A program made the translations under genes and the position numbers. From an uncultured Pelagibacteraceae bacterium (lineage in GTDB: Bacteria; Pseudomonadota; Alphaproteobacteria; Pelagibacterales; Pelagibacteraceae): a stretch of 33,880 bases of DNA. Shown here one piece after another: positions 24,113 to 33,405 of the stretch (the first letter of the stretch is position 1; each line of letters opens with the position of its first letter). The DNA is taken from the NCBI GenBank assembly GCA_902596675.1, contig CACJUO010000013.1:1-33880 (forward strand), given 5' to 3'. The notes below the pieces were generated by a model, which saw nothing but the letters and a program-made list of their open reading frames with translations, had not been told where the DNA came from and did not search any database.

Positions 24113-25167
24113 ATTCCTAAATTTTTTAAAGACTGAATTTCACCAATTTTAAAAATAATTGCATCTTCTTTTTTAAAACCATATTTTTCCGCATTATCTT
24201 TAAATCTAAATGGTGGCTCCATTATTGGCTCCAAAGATAAAACAAAAGTACCCCAATGCATCCCTAAAACTTTTTTACTTTTAAGGTCTCTTGCAATACT
24301 TAAAGCCTCTTCAGGGTTGGTATGATAAGAGGATTTATCTTTATTAGGTGATAATGGATAAAAATTATAAGCCCCAATGTTAATAAGTGTTAAATCAATA
24401 GGTCCATATTTTTCACCTAATTCTTTATAAATATTTCCAACTCCAGTGTCACAAGCAAAGAGTATTTTTTTATTTTTATATTCTATTAAAAAGTTTCCCC
24501 ATAAAGTTTTATTAGTATCTGTTAAACTTCTTTTTGACCAATGTACTGCAGGAACTAAAGTTACTTTTAAATCCTCATTAATCTTAATTTCATCATACCA
24601 ATCCATTTCATTGACATCTTTATATTTGTTTCTTGTAAAATATTTTCCAAGCCTTAATGGAAGTAAAACCCTGGCATCTTTGTAAGGAAATTTTCTTATT
24701 GTTCTCATATCTTGGTGATCATAATGATTATGTGTCAGTAGAAATAACTCTATTTTTGGAATTTCATTTAAGTTTAATGCCGTTTCAGCAAATCTTTTTG
24801 GACCAAAAATTAAAGGGCCCGCATTTTTTGAAAATACTGGATCGGTTATTATTGTTGTGTTTCCAAGCTTTATTAAGAAAGTTGCATGTCCTATCCATCC
24901 AACATAATCCTCATTTTTTAGATTTTCTAAATCTGAGAGCACTTTTTGTTTTTCAACAATATGATCTTTGGGTAAAGTCATATCAAGTTTTTTCTTTTCT
25001 TTATTAAATATTTTAAATGACCACTTAAAATTTGAGTTTCTTTCTGGAGATCCTTCAGGATTCCTAAAACTACCGTCAGGTAAATGATGATAAGGTATTT
25101 TTTCCATAGCCAATGTAAAAGAATTATAGATAAAAAATATAACAATTAAAATTGTTAACTTTGACAA
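24109..25167 (-). CDS. Metallo-beta-lactamase-fold hydrolase, NAPE-PLD-like, with signal peptide
   Basis: A 352-residue protein of the MBL fold. Zinc-binding positions are H146, H148, D150 and H151 (THNHYDH), H209 (PAVHW), D240 (FACDTG) and H304 (GMHWG). The order and the HATFLIKLG and TDPVFSKNAGP segments fit the branch containing N-acylphosphatidylethanolamine phospholipase D and the outer-membrane-associated RomA group. A hydrophobic stretch (residues 4-20) suggests export, but it depends on a TTG start at 25167; the first in-frame ATG (25107) would remove it. A phospholipid-type substrate is possible but not shown. It lies 6 bases after folD on the same strand. Confidence 0.87.
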   Translation of the reverse strand: MSKLTILIVIFFIYNSFTLAMEKIPYHHLPDGSFRNPEGSPERNSNFKWSFKIFNKEKKKLDMTLPKDHIVEKQKVLSDLENLKNEDYVGWIGHATFLIKLGNTTIITDPVFSKNAGPLIFGPKRFAETALNLNEIPKIELFLLTHNHYDHQDMRTIRKFPYKDARVLLPLRLGKYFTRNKYKDVNEMDWYDEIKINEDLKVTLVPAVHWSKRSLTDTNKTLWGNFLIEYKNKKILFACDTGVGNIYKELGEKYGPIDLTLINIGAYNFYPLSPNKDKSSYHTNPEEALSIARDLKSKKVLGMHWGTFVLSLEPIMEPPFRFKDNAEKYGFKKEDAIIFKIGEIQSLKNLGI

Positions 25168-25173
25168 TAATCT

Positions 25174-26022
25174 TTAGTTGTTTAAGGTTCTTTTGAAACA
25201 CTCAATTGTATTTTTTAACAAACAAGCAATTGTCATTGGTCCAACACCACCAGGTACTGGGGTTAAAGCTTTTGCAACTTTTGAAACTTCTTCAAAATCA
25301 ACATCACCTACCAAACCATTTTCTGTTTTGTTTATGCCAACATCAATAACTATTGCATCTTTTTTCACCCAATCACCTTTTATAAGTTCAGGAATTCCAA
25401 CTGCAGCAACAATAACATCTGCTTCTAAACATTCATGCTGAAGGTCTTTTGTTTTTGAGTGAGTAATTGTTACTGTACAATCTTCTTGAAGTAATAGTTG
25501 TGCCATTGCCTTACCATTTAAATTTGACCGCCCAATCATTACTGCTTTTTTTCCTGTGAGGTTAGGTTCAATTTTTTTTAGTAAATAATAACATCCAAGA
25601 GGTGTGCAAGGAATTGAACCTTGGTATCCAGATGAAAGATTACCAACATTCATGGGGTGTAAACCATCAACATCTTTATGTGGTGAAATAGTTTCTATAA
25701 CATGTTGCTTGTTAATATGTTTTGGGAGTGGCAATTGAACCAAAATTCCTGAAACAGTTTCATCTTTATTAAGTTCTTTAATTTTATCTAAGACTGTTTT
25801 TTCATCTACAGTATCGGGATATTTAATAACTTCAGATTTTAAACCAACTTGTGTTGCTGATTTTTCTTTATTTCTTACATAAATCTGACTTGGAGCTAGG
25901 TCCCCAATTAGAATAACGGTTAGTCCTGGAACCTTTTTATATTTTTCTTTAAGATTGTTTACTTCTGCTTTCAGTTCTTCTCTTAATTCAGCTGATTGTT
26001 TTTTACCGTCTATTAAAATCAT
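25174..26022 (-). CDS. folD: Bifunctional methylenetetrahydrofolate dehydrogenase / cyclohydrolase FolD
   Basis: A 282-residue cytosolic folate enzyme interconverting methylene-, methenyl- and formyl-tetrahydrofolate. It has the catalytic segment SQIYVRNKEK with Y48 and K52, LVQLPLPKHI, the folate-binding block containing DVDGLHPMNVG, the NADP motif GRSNLNGKAMAQLL and, near the end, TPVPGGVGPMTI. The open frame extends 14 codons upstream to 26064, but that part would overlap yggT and looks unlike FolD; the ATG at 26022 (MILIDGKK) matches other FolD proteins, so I chose it. It follows yggT by 5 bases. Confidence 0.96.
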   Translation of the reverse strand: MILIDGKKQSAELREELKAEVNNLKEKYKKVPGLTVILIGDLAPSQIYVRNKEKSATQVGLKSEVIKYPDTVDEKTVLDKIKELNKDETVSGILVQLPLPKHINKQHVIETISPHKDVDGLHPMNVGNLSSGYQGSIPCTPLGCYYLLKKIEPNLTGKKAVMIGRSNLNGKAMAQLLLQEDCTVTITHSKTKDLQHECLEADVIVAAVGIPELIKGDWVKKDAIVIDVGINKTENGLVGDVDFEEVSKVAKALTPVPGGVGPMTIACLLKNTIECFKRTLNN

Positions 26023-26027
26023 GATTA

Positions 26028-26318
26028 TTAAAAAATAAGTGGTGCTATATAGAGTTTCATACACATTTCTACAAACCAGATCAACAAAAGAAGAATGATA
26101 GGTGATATATCAAATGCACCAAGGCTCGGCAAAAAACCCCTTATTTTATTAAGTATTGGATCAGTAAGCTTATAAGTAAACTCTAATATTGAATAAACAA
26201 ATCTATTTGAAGTATTTAAGACATTAAAAGCTATTAACCAGCTAATGACAACGTTAGCGATTACTACATAAGAAAATAATTTTAATAATTGTAAAGCTAA
26301 ATAAAAAATAGCTATCAT
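26028..26318 (-). CDS. YggT-family membrane protein
   Basis: A 96-residue integral membrane protein with two hydrophobic segments (about 3-29 and 68-90). The motif around KLTDPILNKIRGFLPSLGAF (49-68) is diagnostic of YggT. The function of this widespread family is poorly known; osmotic or ion-related and cell-division-related roles have been suggested. It overlaps the MscS-type channel gene by 4 bases (ATGA), and folD follows by 5 bases, so the three are probably one operon. Confidence 0.92.
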   Translation of the reverse strand: MIAIFYLALQLLKLFSYVVIANVVISWLIAFNVLNTSNRFVYSILEFTYKLTDPILNKIRGFLPSLGAFDISPIILLLLIWFVEMCMKLYIAPLIF

Positions 26319-27400
26319 TTCTTCTCTACATATACAGAAGTGCTTGGGAAGGCAAAAGATGCTTTATTACCCTCAACAATTTCCTTAACTTTAATTGCCA
26401 GTCTTTCTTTAACCAGCAACATTTCACTCCAACTGTTTGTTTTTGTATAACATCTTACATACATATCAATTGAGCTATCAGCAAATTTATCAACCCTAAC
26501 AGAAACACCAACTTTGGTATTATAATCTTCTGAACTTTTTATAAAATCTTCTATTTCATTTCGTATAGTTTTTAATTGTTCAACGGTAGAGTCATACTGA
26601 AGTGTTATGGTCCAACTAATTCTCCAATTTGTAATTTGACTTTTATTGATTACAGCATTCTCTGCAAACTGAAAATTTGGAATAATTGCTAAAGACTTGT
26701 CAAATTTTCTTATAACAGTTGATCTAAAACCTATTTTTTCAACTACACCTTCGATTATTCCTTCAACTTCAATCCAATCACCCATTTTAAATCTTTTTTC
26801 GACAAGTACTAAAATTCCTGATATTAGATTTTTGAATAAATCCTGCGCTCCTAAAGCAACTGCAACACCAAATAAACCAAGTCCCGCAATAATTGGACCA
26901 ATTTTAATTCCCCATAACTCTAAAACAGCTGCAGCTCCTAAGATTAAAATTAAAATTTTTAATGATTTAATTATCCAGCCAATTAGTTCTCTAGTTAAAA
27001 TCTTATCAAATCCACTTAGTATGTAGGAGATTGGCTCAATAATTTGATGAATAATCCAAAAAAGTAAAATTGTAATCAACGTTCTATTTACGTTGTCTAA
27101 AAATAACCTCGTATCTTCTGCAAAAGACATATAATAACTTGCAAAAAATACTCCAAGAACAATTGGAAGAAATCTTGCTGGCCCCTCCATTGCCTTAACG
27201 AAAGTATCATCAAGTTTATTGGTTGTTCTTTTTGATATTAATTCTAATTTTTTAATAACTAATTTACTTATTAACCCTCTAAAAACTAAGAATATGAAGA
27301 ATATTCCTAGACCTATTAATATCTCAACAAAGTTTACACCTAAAATTCCCTTTTGCCATACAGACAAAAAAAGTCCTGAAAAATTCTCAAAAACACTCAT
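26315..27400 (-). CDS. Mechanosensitive ion channel, MscS family
   Basis: A 361-residue membrane channel. Several N-terminal helices (about 24-50, 75-93, 105-130 and 145-165) precede the MscS core: a glycine and alanine-rich pore helix GLGLFGVAVALGAQDLFKN (173-191), then the beta domain with EKRFKMGDWIEVEGIIEGVV (201-220) and the lining IIPNFQFAENAVINKS. Such channels open under membrane tension to release solutes during hypo-osmotic shock. It overlaps yggT by 4 bases and starts 2 bases after hemD ends. Confidence 0.94.
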   Translation of the reverse strand: MSVFENFSGLFLSVWQKGILGVNFVEILIGLGIFFIFLVFRGLISKLVIKKLELISKRTTNKLDDTFVKAMEGPARFLPIVLGVFFASYYMSFAEDTRLFLDNVNRTLITILLFWIIHQIIEPISYILSGFDKILTRELIGWIIKSLKILILILGAAAVLELWGIKIGPIIAGLGLFGVAVALGAQDLFKNLISGILVLVEKRFKMGDWIEVEGIIEGVVEKIGFRSTVIRKFDKSLAIIPNFQFAENAVINKSQITNWRISWTITLQYDSTVEQLKTIRNEIEDFIKSSEDYNTKVGVSVRVDKFADSSIDMYVRCYTKTNSWSEMLLVKERLAIKVKEIVEGNKASFAFPSTSVYVEKK

Positions 27401-27402
27401 GG

Positions 27403-28101
27403 CTAAATTTTATATAGCAAAAACTCTTCTTCACCAGAGTTAAATAGAAAAATTTTTTTCCACTTAATCTCATTTAAAATTGCTGATGCTTTTTCACCCA
27501 TACACATCAAATTTGTTTCCATCCAACTGTCTAAAAGATCATATTTTTTAAGTAAATTTAATAAACTCTTAGCACTATTTTCTGAGTAGACATAAATTAT
27601 ATCAGGAATTGAAGCTTTTAATTGTGCTCTAAATTCCTCTTTTATTTCTTGAGTTGATGAAACAGTATAGTTAATCAATCTCTTTAAAGAATAACCTTCA
27701 GAAATTAAATCCTTATCCAGCCTGCTAGAAACTATTTCACCACTTACGTAAAGAAGTGATCCTTTTTTTTTGTCAAAGTTTTGTATTATTAATTCTCTTA
27801 AATTATTTACGTTTCCTTCAGCAGAAATAATATTTTGAAAACCGTTTAACTTTGCTACTTTTTCTGTTGCAGAGCCAACACAAAAACATTTAATTTTTTT
27901 ATCAACTCTATTTAAATCTAAATTCTTAATTGCATTTGAACTTGTAAATATTATTCCCTTAAATTGGCTATAGTCAGGTTCATCGTATTTAACTGGTAAA
28001 ACTTTTATTACAGGTAAATGAGAAACTTTATGTCCTAAAGAACTAAATTTTAATATTAATTCTTTACTATCTTCTAATGGTCTTGTTAATAAAATGTGCA
28101 T
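27403..28101 (-). CDS. hemD: Uroporphyrinogen-III synthase
   Basis: A 232-residue cytosolic enzyme that closes hydroxymethylbilane to uroporphyrinogen III in haem and corrin synthesis. HemD sequences are poorly conserved; here the supporting features are the start ILLTRPLEDSKEL, the segment GIIFTSSNAIKNL, LYVSGEIVSSRLD and YVYSENSAKSLL, plus the position one base after hemC. The length fits the family (about 230-250). It forms a pair with hemC and continues into the MscS-type gene. Confidence 0.88.
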   Translation of the reverse strand: MHILLTRPLEDSKELILKFSSLGHKVSHLPVIKVLPVKYDEPDYSQFKGIIFTSSNAIKNLDLNRVDKKIKCFCVGSATEKVAKLNGFQNIISAEGNVNNLRELIIQNFDKKKGSLLYVSGEIVSSRLDKDLISEGYSLKRLINYTVSSTQEIKEEFRAQLKASIPDIIYVYSENSAKSLLNLLKKYDLLDSWMETNLMCMGEKASAILNEIKWKKIFLFNSGEEEFLLYKI

Positions 28102-28102
28102 T

Positions 28103-29014
28103 TTACCTTTTATAAGATCCCTTTGACTCTGATTTTAATTTTTCTCCAATCTTAATACTTAAATCTTTAACCATCTTTTTATTCTCACTTTCTTCAACAA
28201 AAAATCTTTGTTTGCCATCTACTGAAAAAAGTTCAGCTTTTATATTTATAAGATCTTTATCAATCTTTGCATACACACCAACTGCTGTATCGCAGTCACC
28301 CTCGAGTATTTTTAAGATTTTCCTTTCAGCATTTGCAATTATTCTCGTCTGATCATCATTAATTTTTTCTAGGATATTAATTATTTCTTGATCTTTTTCT
28401 CTACATTGTATTGCAATAATACCTTGTCCAGCACATGGTATTAACTCTTCAGTATTAAATTCGTTTGTAATTTTATTTGTCAAACCTAAAGCTTCAATGC
28501 CAGCTTTAGAAAGTAAAATTGCATCATAATCTCCATTCTCTAATTTCTTTATCCTAGTATCTACATTTCCTCTTATTAATTTATAATCTAGATCTGATCT
28601 AATACTTTTTAATTGATATTCTCGTCTGTAAGAAGAAGTGCCTATTATCGAATTAGGTTTAAGATCTTGAAAATTTATATTGTGGTTGCTTATAAAAATT
28701 TCATTGGGCGAATTTCTTTTTAAATAAAAATTTGTTATTAGCCCTTCTGTTTCAATCGATGGCATATCTTTTAAAGCATGAACAGCTATGTCAATATTGT
28801 TATTAATTAATTCTGTTTCAATTTTTTTTGAAAATAATCCTTTTCCTCCAATGTTTGACAACCTATCCTTTTGGTTTTCATCTCCAGTTGTGACTATATT
28901 TTTTGTTTCTATACGGGTCGATGAAACTTTTTTAAGATTGTTTATAACTTTTTTGGTATAAATTTGAGCTAACTGACTTCCTCGAGTACCAATAATAAAT
29001 TTATCCCTTTTCAT
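28103..29014 (-). CDS. hemC: Hydroxymethylbilane synthase (porphobilinogen deaminase)
   Basis: A 303-residue cytosolic enzyme polymerising four porphobilinogens into hydroxymethylbilane. It shows IIGTRGSQLAQIYT (7-20), the catalytic aspartate D83 in VHALKDMPS, a basic binding segment at SSYRREYQLK, RGNVDTRIKKL, and the dipyrromethane-cofactor cysteine C241 in LEGDCDTAVG. The divergent arrangement with tsaD across 54 bases is, as I recall, common in alphaproteobacteria. It is followed one base later by hemD. Confidence 0.97.
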   Translation of the reverse strand: MKRDKFIIGTRGSQLAQIYTKKVINNLKKVSSTRIETKNIVTTGDENQKDRLSNIGGKGLFSKKIETELINNNIDIAVHALKDMPSIETEGLITNFYLKRNSPNEIFISNHNINFQDLKPNSIIGTSSYRREYQLKSIRSDLDYKLIRGNVDTRIKKLENGDYDAILLSKAGIEALGLTNKITNEFNTEELIPCAGQGIIAIQCREKDQEIINILEKINDDQTRIIANAERKILKILEGDCDTAVGVYAKIDKDLINIKAELFSVDGKQRFFVEESENKKMVKDLSIKIGEKLKSESKGSYKR

Positions 29015-29068
29015 AATACTTATTTTTATTACATTCTTATAGTTTAATTGTATTAATTATAAATATTT

Positions 29069-30142
29069 ATGAATGAAAAAAAAATAATCCTTGGAATTGA
29101 GACAAGTTGCGATGAAACAGCAGTATCAATCATTGAGGAAGATAAAAAAGGTAAGATAAAAATATTATCTAATGTAGTTTCAAGTCAATTTGATATTCAT
29201 AAAGAATTTGGAGGCGTGGTTCCTGAGCTTGCAGCACGATCTCATGTTGAAAAAATTGATTTAATTGCAAAAAAAGCAATTAATGAAAGTGGTGTGAATT
29301 TAAATGATGTTTCTGCAATTGCTTCAACATCTGGACCGGGCTTAATTGTTTGCCTTACTATTGGTTTAAATTTTGGTAAAGCATTATCTGTATGCTTAAA
29401 TGTACCTTTTATTGGTGTAAACCATCTTGAAGGTCATGCCTTAAGTCCAAAACTTAGTACAACCTTAGATTTTCCATATTTATTATTATTAATTTCAGGA
29501 GGACACACACAATATCTTAGTGTGAATGGACTTGGAAAATATAAAAGATTAGGAACAACGATTGATGATGCTTTAGGGGAAGCATTTGACAAAACTGCAA
29601 AAATTTTAGGTATTGAATTTCCAGGAGGACCAAAGTTAGAAAGTTTTGCAAAGCAGGGAGATGCAAATAAATTTAAACTTCCTAAACCGATTATAAATAA
29701 AGGTGGATGTAATTTATCGTTTGCAGGTCTTAAAACTGCGATTTTAAGGATATCAAGCACTATAAAATCTAAACAAGAAAAGTATGATCTTGCAGCATCG
29801 TTTCAAAAAACAATTGAAGAAATTTTAGAAGTAAAAACACAAATAGCATTTGATGAGTTCAAAAAGACTTGCAAAATAGAAAATAAAACTTTTGTAATAG
29901 CTGGAGGCGTTGCTGCCAATAAAGGTATTAGAAAAAATTTAATAAAAGTATGTAAGAAGAATGATTTTAGACCAATTTTCCCAGAACCAAAATTATGTGG
30001 AGATAATGCTGCCATGATTGCACTTGTTGGTCTTGAAAAGTATAAAATAAAAAAATTTGATAATTTAAGTCTTCCTGCAAGTCCAAGACTACCACTTGAC
30101 GAAAAAGCAAAGTTTTTAAAAGGAGCAGGAGTTAGATTATAA
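29069..30142 (+). CDS. tsaD: tRNA N6-threonylcarbamoyladenosine transferase TsaD
   Basis: A 357-residue ASKHA-fold enzyme that transfers the threonylcarbamoyl group to A37 of ANN-decoding tRNAs. It has GIETSCDETA (9-18), the metal-binding histidines H119 and H123 (NHLEGHALSP), LLISGGHTQY, DDALGEAFDK and the C-terminal CGDNAAMIA. The length is normal. It diverges from hemC, and its stop codon is followed at once by a 37-codon lysine-rich gene with no spacer. Confidence 0.97.
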   Translation: MNEKKIILGIETSCDETAVSIIEEDKKGKIKILSNVVSSQFDIHKEFGGVVPELAARSHVEKIDLIAKKAINESGVNLNDVSAIASTSGPGLIVCLTIGLNFGKALSVCLNVPFIGVNHLEGHALSPKLSTTLDFPYLLLLISGGHTQYLSVNGLGKYKRLGTTIDDALGEAFDKTAKILGIEFPGGPKLESFAKQGDANKFKLPKPIINKGGCNLSFAGLKTAILRISSTIKSKQEKYDLAASFQKTIEEILEVKTQIAFDEFKKTCKIENKTFVIAGGVAANKGIRKNLIKVCKKNDFRPIFPEPKLCGDNAAMIALVGLEKYKIKKFDNLSLPASPRLPLDEKAKFLKGAGVRL

Positions 30143-30256
30143 ATGTCTAAACGATATAGTGGTAAATCATTTAAAGATGCTAGCGTAATGAAAAAAGCTA
30201 AACTTACTTTGAAGGAAAAAAGAAAACTTAAAAAAGAAAAGAAAAAAAAAAATTAA
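30143..30256 (+). CDS. 37-residue lysine-rich micro-protein
   Basis: An open frame beginning at the base after the tsaD stop and ending at the base before the EVE-domain ATG, so it exactly fills the gap. The product starts MSKRYSGKSFKDASVMKKAK, continues LTLKEKRK and ends in a lysine-rich tail; 15 of 37 residues are Lys and two are Arg. It is too short for most gene finders. The basic tail could bind RNA, the ribosome or other acidic partners; no family is recognised. The exact packing between two genes and the non-repetitive N-terminal half support a real gene, but only conservation elsewhere would settle it. Confidence 0.6.
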   Translation: MSKRYSGKSFKDASVMKKAKLTLKEKRKLKKEKKKKN

Positions 30257-30673
30257 ATGCAATATTGGTTATTAAAATCTGAACCAGATGTGTGGTCAAT
30301 TGATCAACAAATAAAAGCTGGAGAAAAAGGAGCTGACTGGGATGGGGTAAGAAATTATCAAGCAGCAAGTAACTTAAAAAAAATGGAAAGAGGAGATCTT
30401 TGTTTTTTTTATCATTCTAACATAGGAAAAGAGATAGTTGGTATCGTTGAAGTTATTAAAACGGCATTCATTGATCCAACGGATAAAGAAAAAAGGTTTG
30501 TTGCTGTTAAAGTTAAATTTAAAAGTAAGCTTCAAAATCCTGTAACACTTGAAAACATCAAAAAAACTAAGGCTTTGGAGAACTTATCTCTAATTAGACA
30601 AAGTAGACTGTCTGTTATGCCTATTGATACTAAAAGCTGGAAAATAATTTTGAAGATGGGTAGAATTAATTAA
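30257..30673 (+). CDS. EVE-domain protein (PUA-like fold, THYN1-type)
   Basis: A 138-residue single-domain protein of the EVE family. Visible features are the start [15 protein letters not shown], then [21 protein letters not shown] (described in two overlapping pieces in the family) and [21 protein letters not shown] domains have a PUA-like fold and are thought to recognise modified bases in DNA or RNA. Its place after tsaD, a tRNA-modification gene, fits an RNA role, but this is inference. It begins at the base after the 37-codon gene and ends 10 bases before acs. Confidence 0.92.
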   Translation: MQYWLLKSEPDVWSIDQQIKAGEKGADWDGVRNYQAASNLKKMERGDLCFFYHSNIGKEIVGIVEVIKTAFIDPTDKEKRFVAVKVKFKSKLQNPVTLENIKKTKALENLSLIRQSRLSVMPIDTKSWKIILKMGRIN

Positions 30674-30683
30674 AAAAAAATTC

Positions 30684-32669
30684 ATGCCTAAGAGAAAAAA
30701 AGTTAAAAAAAAAGTAGTCTCTAAAAAACCTAAAGAGACAATTTATAAAACTAAGAAAGAATGGATAAGTAAAGCTACCGTTAATAAATCTCAATATATA
30801 AAGAAATATAATGAGTCGATTAAAGACAACGATGGATTTTGGAAAAAAGAAGGAAAAAGAATTAATTGGATCAAGCCTTATAAAAAAATTAAAGATGTTA
30901 AATATAGTAAAGATGATGTTCATATCAAATGGTTCTATGATGGTACTTTAAATGCCTCAGCGAATTGCATTGATAGGCATCTTAAAAAAAATGCTAATAA
31001 GACTGCAATTATATGGGTAGGAGACGATCCAAAAGTTCAAAAAAAAATTACATATAAAGAACTTCATAAAGAGGTTTCAAAAGCAGCAAATGGATTAAAA
31101 AATTTGGGAGTTCAAAAAGGAGATAGGGTAACAATTTATCTTACCATGATACCAGAGCTTGCCTACACAATGCTTGCATGTGCTAGAATAGGTGCAGTTC
31201 ACTCAATAATATTTGGAGGTTTTTCACCAGATAGTATTTCAGGCAGAATTAATGATTGCGAATCTGATTATGTGATAACTGCAGATGAGGGTGTAAGAGG
31301 AGGCAAAACAATCCCTTTAAAATCTATTACAGATGAAGCTTTGCAAAGCTGTCCCAATGTAAAGAAATGTATCGTAGTAAAAAGAACAGGTACCAAAAAA
31401 ATTGATTGGTTTAATGATCGTGATGTTTGGTATCACAAAATGACAAGTAAAGTGTCAACAAAATGTGAGCCTGAAGAAATGAATGCTGAAGATCCATTAT
31501 TCATTCTTTACACATCTGGATCAACTGGAAAACCAAAAGGTGTGCTACATACAACTGGTGGATATATAGTTTATGCATCAATGACTCATCAATATATTTT
31601 TAATTATAAACCTAAAGATATTTACTGGTGCACTGCTGATATAGGATGGGTTACAGGACACAGTTATATTATTTATGGTCCACTTGCAAATGGAGCAACT
31701 ACAATTATGTTCGAAGGAATACCTACTTATCCTGATACATCTAGATGGTGGCAAATAGTTGATAAATATAAAGTAAATATCTTCTATACAGCTCCAACAG
31801 CAATTAGAGCCTTAATGAGGGAAGGTGATAAACCTGTAAAGAAAACATCCAGAAAAACTTTAAAACTTTTAGGTACTGTTGGTGAACCAATTAACCCTGA
31901 GGCTTGGGAATGGTATTATAAAACTGTTGGTGATAGTAGATGCCCAATCGTTGATACATGGTGGCAAACAGAAACAGGTGGAATTTTGATCAGCCCTCAA
32001 ACTGGTGCCATAGATTTAAAACCTGGTTCAGCAACAAAGCCTTTTTATGGAATTAAACCAGAGATATTGGATAAAGATGGCAAAGTTTTAAAAGGAGAAG
32101 CACAGGGTAGACTTTGTATTTCGCAATCGTGGCCTGGACAAATGAGAAGTGTATATGGCGACCATCAAAGATTTATAGATACTTATTTTTCACAATTTGA
32201 TGGGAAATATTTTACAGGTGATGGATGCAGAAGAGATAAGGATGGATACTATTGGATTACAGGAAGAGTAGATGATGTAATTATTGTTTCAGGACACAAT
32301 TTAGGTACTGCAGAAATTGAAAGTGCCTTTGTAGCTCATCCAAAAGTTGCTGAAGCAGCAGTAGTTGGATATCCTCATGATATAAAAGGAAACGGACTAT
32401 ACTGTTATGTAACTTTAAATGCTGGAGAGAAAAGCACTCTTGATTTAGAAAGAGATTTAAAACTTTGGGTGAGAAAACAAATTGGTCCAATTGCAACTCC
32501 AGACTTAATTCAGTTTGCTCCAGGTCTTCCGAAAACTAGATCTGGAAAAATAATGAGAAGAATTTTAAGAAAAATCGCTGCTAATGAGCATGGTCAGTTA
32601 GGAGATACGACCACCTTAGCTGATCCTTCAGTTGTTGAAAGCTTGGTCGATAATAGAAAAAATATCTAG
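30684..32669 (+). CDS. acs: Acetyl-CoA synthetase
   Basis: A 661-residue AMP-forming acetate-CoA ligase. Landmarks are [12 protein letters not shown] (276-287), [12 protein letters not shown] with the tryptophan that limits the acyl pocket to acetate, the hinge segment [14 protein letters not shown], and the acetylatable catalytic lysine K622 in RSGKIMRR. A basic 25-residue N-terminal segment ([18 protein letters not shown]) precedes the usual start near TKKEW, so there may be a later true start or a real tail. A symporter pair of the type often found beside acs is nearby, which suggests acetate uptake and activation. Its stop overlaps the convergent 208-residue gene by 4 bases (CTAG). Confidence 0.95.
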   Translation: MPKRKKVKKKVVSKKPKETIYKTKKEWISKATVNKSQYIKKYNESIKDNDGFWKKEGKRINWIKPYKKIKDVKYSKDDVHIKWFYDGTLNASANCIDRHLKKNANKTAIIWVGDDPKVQKKITYKELHKEVSKAANGLKNLGVQKGDRVTIYLTMIPELAYTMLACARIGAVHSIIFGGFSPDSISGRINDCESDYVITADEGVRGGKTIPLKSITDEALQSCPNVKKCIVVKRTGTKKIDWFNDRDVWYHKMTSKVSTKCEPEEMNAEDPLFILYTSGSTGKPKGVLHTTGGYIVYASMTHQYIFNYKPKDIYWCTADIGWVTGHSYIIYGPLANGATTIMFEGIPTYPDTSRWWQIVDKYKVNIFYTAPTAIRALMREGDKPVKKTSRKTLKLLGTVGEPINPEAWEWYYKTVGDSRCPIVDTWWQTETGGILISPQTGAIDLKPGSATKPFYGIKPEILDKDGKVLKGEAQGRLCISQSWPGQMRSVYGDHQRFIDTYFSQFDGKYFTGDGCRRDKDGYYWITGRVDDVIIVSGHNLGTAEIESAFVAHPKVAEAAVVGYPHDIKGNGLYCYVTLNAGEKSTLDLERDLKLWVRKQIGPIATPDLIQFAPGLPKTRSGKIMRRILRKIAANEHGQLGDTTTLADPSVVESLVDNRKNI

Positions 32670-33292
32670 ATCTTAATAAGTTTAGAAAACTCTTCCTTAA
32701 TATTGTCCCATTTTAAAATCATAGAATTAAGAACTATTTTTCTATCTAAAGATTTTAATTCATTAGCAACTGGGGCCCAATTATATAAAGCTAATGCGCT
32801 TTCGTTAAATGGCCAAGACTTATAGTAGTCATCCCATTTAATTTGATCTAATCTTTTCTGAAAACTTATCCTCGCTTCATCAACAACGTCCTTAGGCATT
32901 CCATTTTCTAATTCTTTGTCCAAGATATTGTTATAGATTTCAGAAGCTTTATTTGTTTCTTTATAATTAAAAAAAACATTTAAATATGAAATTGTATAAA
33001 ATGACAAATCCTGAAGCGAGATAGCATATATATTCCATTTAGCAGTGTTAATTGATTTTAAAAACGTTTCATCATCAAAATGAAGAACCCATTTAGTGCC
33101 CATTCTTGTTTTTAAATAATTATATAAAGTAACTTGTGATACCCATGCTGATTTTTGTTGAATAAATTCTTTCAAATCATCAACATTTTTTATTTTTTTC
33201 TTTGGCAAAATACCTTTAAACATTGCAACTAAATAAACTTTGAAATCTTCAAGTTTTATATCTTTTAAGTTGAATCTGTATTTAAGGGCCAT
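32666..33292 (-). CDS. Unrecognised 208-residue protein beside acs
   Basis: A soluble-looking protein of 208 residues without signal peptide or membrane helix. It is rich in Lys, Asp and aromatic residues, mostly helical in appearance, with segments such as [36 protein letters not shown] and [21 protein letters not shown] do not recognise a family or a catalytic motif. It lies between acs (convergent, 4-base overlap) and the DUF4212/symporter pair (divergent across 120 bases), so a link with acetate metabolism is possible only by position. Confidence 0.75.
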   Translation of the reverse strand: MALKYRFNLKDIKLEDFKVYLVAMFKGILPKKKIKNVDDLKEFIQQKSAWVSQVTLYNYLKTRMGTKWVLHFDDETFLKSINTAKWNIYAISLQDLSFYTISYLNVFFNYKETNKASEIYNNILDKELENGMPKDVVDEARISFQKRLDQIKWDDYYKSWPFNESALALYNWAPVANELKSLDRKIVLNSMILKWDNIKEEFSKLIKI

Positions 33293-33314
33293 TTATCTAC
33301 TTAATATTTTGATG

Positions 33315-33320
33315 TATAAT
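33315..33320 (+). promoter_or_regulatory. -10 element upstream of the symporter pair
   Basis: A consensus TATAAT lies 93 bases before the DUF4212 start, with no good -35 hexamer. Transcription from it would begin near 33327 and give a leader of about 86 bases holding the hairpin described next. It lies inside the 120-base divergent gap, which otherwise holds no gene I can see. Confidence 0.4.
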
Positions 33321-33352
33321 GTAAAAATGACACAATATCGAGCGTTTTTAGG

Positions 33353-33395
33353 GGTTTAAATAAATTTGATTATCGGTATGGTTCTTTATTTAACC
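33353..33395 (+). promoter_or_regulatory. Leader hairpin next to the ribosome binding site
   Basis: GGTTTAAATAAA at 33353-33364 pairs with TTTATTTAACC at 33385-33395: eleven base pairs with one bulged U (33355) and a 20-base loop. The 3' arm ends 3 bases before the Shine-Dalgarno sequence at 33399-33405. This could control access of ribosomes to the symporter pair. It is not a riboswitch class that I recognise. Confidence 0.4.
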
Positions 33396-33398
33396 TAT

Positions 33399-33405
33399 AG
33401 GAGAG
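33399..33405 (+). promoter_or_regulatory. Shine-Dalgarno sequence of the DUF4212 gene
   Basis: AGGAGAG lies 7 bases before the ATG at 33413. It is one of only two near-consensus ribosome binding sites noted in the window; the other precedes dctP. Both serve transport genes, which fits strong translation of uptake proteins. Confidence 0.7.

Noticed and set aside
24446..25007. Two open frames on the + strand (24446-24685 and 24657-25007) opposite the metallo-hydrolase gene
   Set aside because: They lie wholly antisense to a gene with a full set of zinc-binding residues, show no recognisable domain, and look like frame shadows in AT-rich DNA.
26022..26064. Upstream extension of folD
   Set aside because: The extra 14 codons overlap the end of yggT and do not resemble any FolD N-terminus; the ATG at 26022 fits the family.
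29434..30015. Two - strand frames (29434-29760 and 29803-30015) inside tsaD
   Set aside because: Both are antisense to a complete, motif-bearing tsaD and show no independent coding features.
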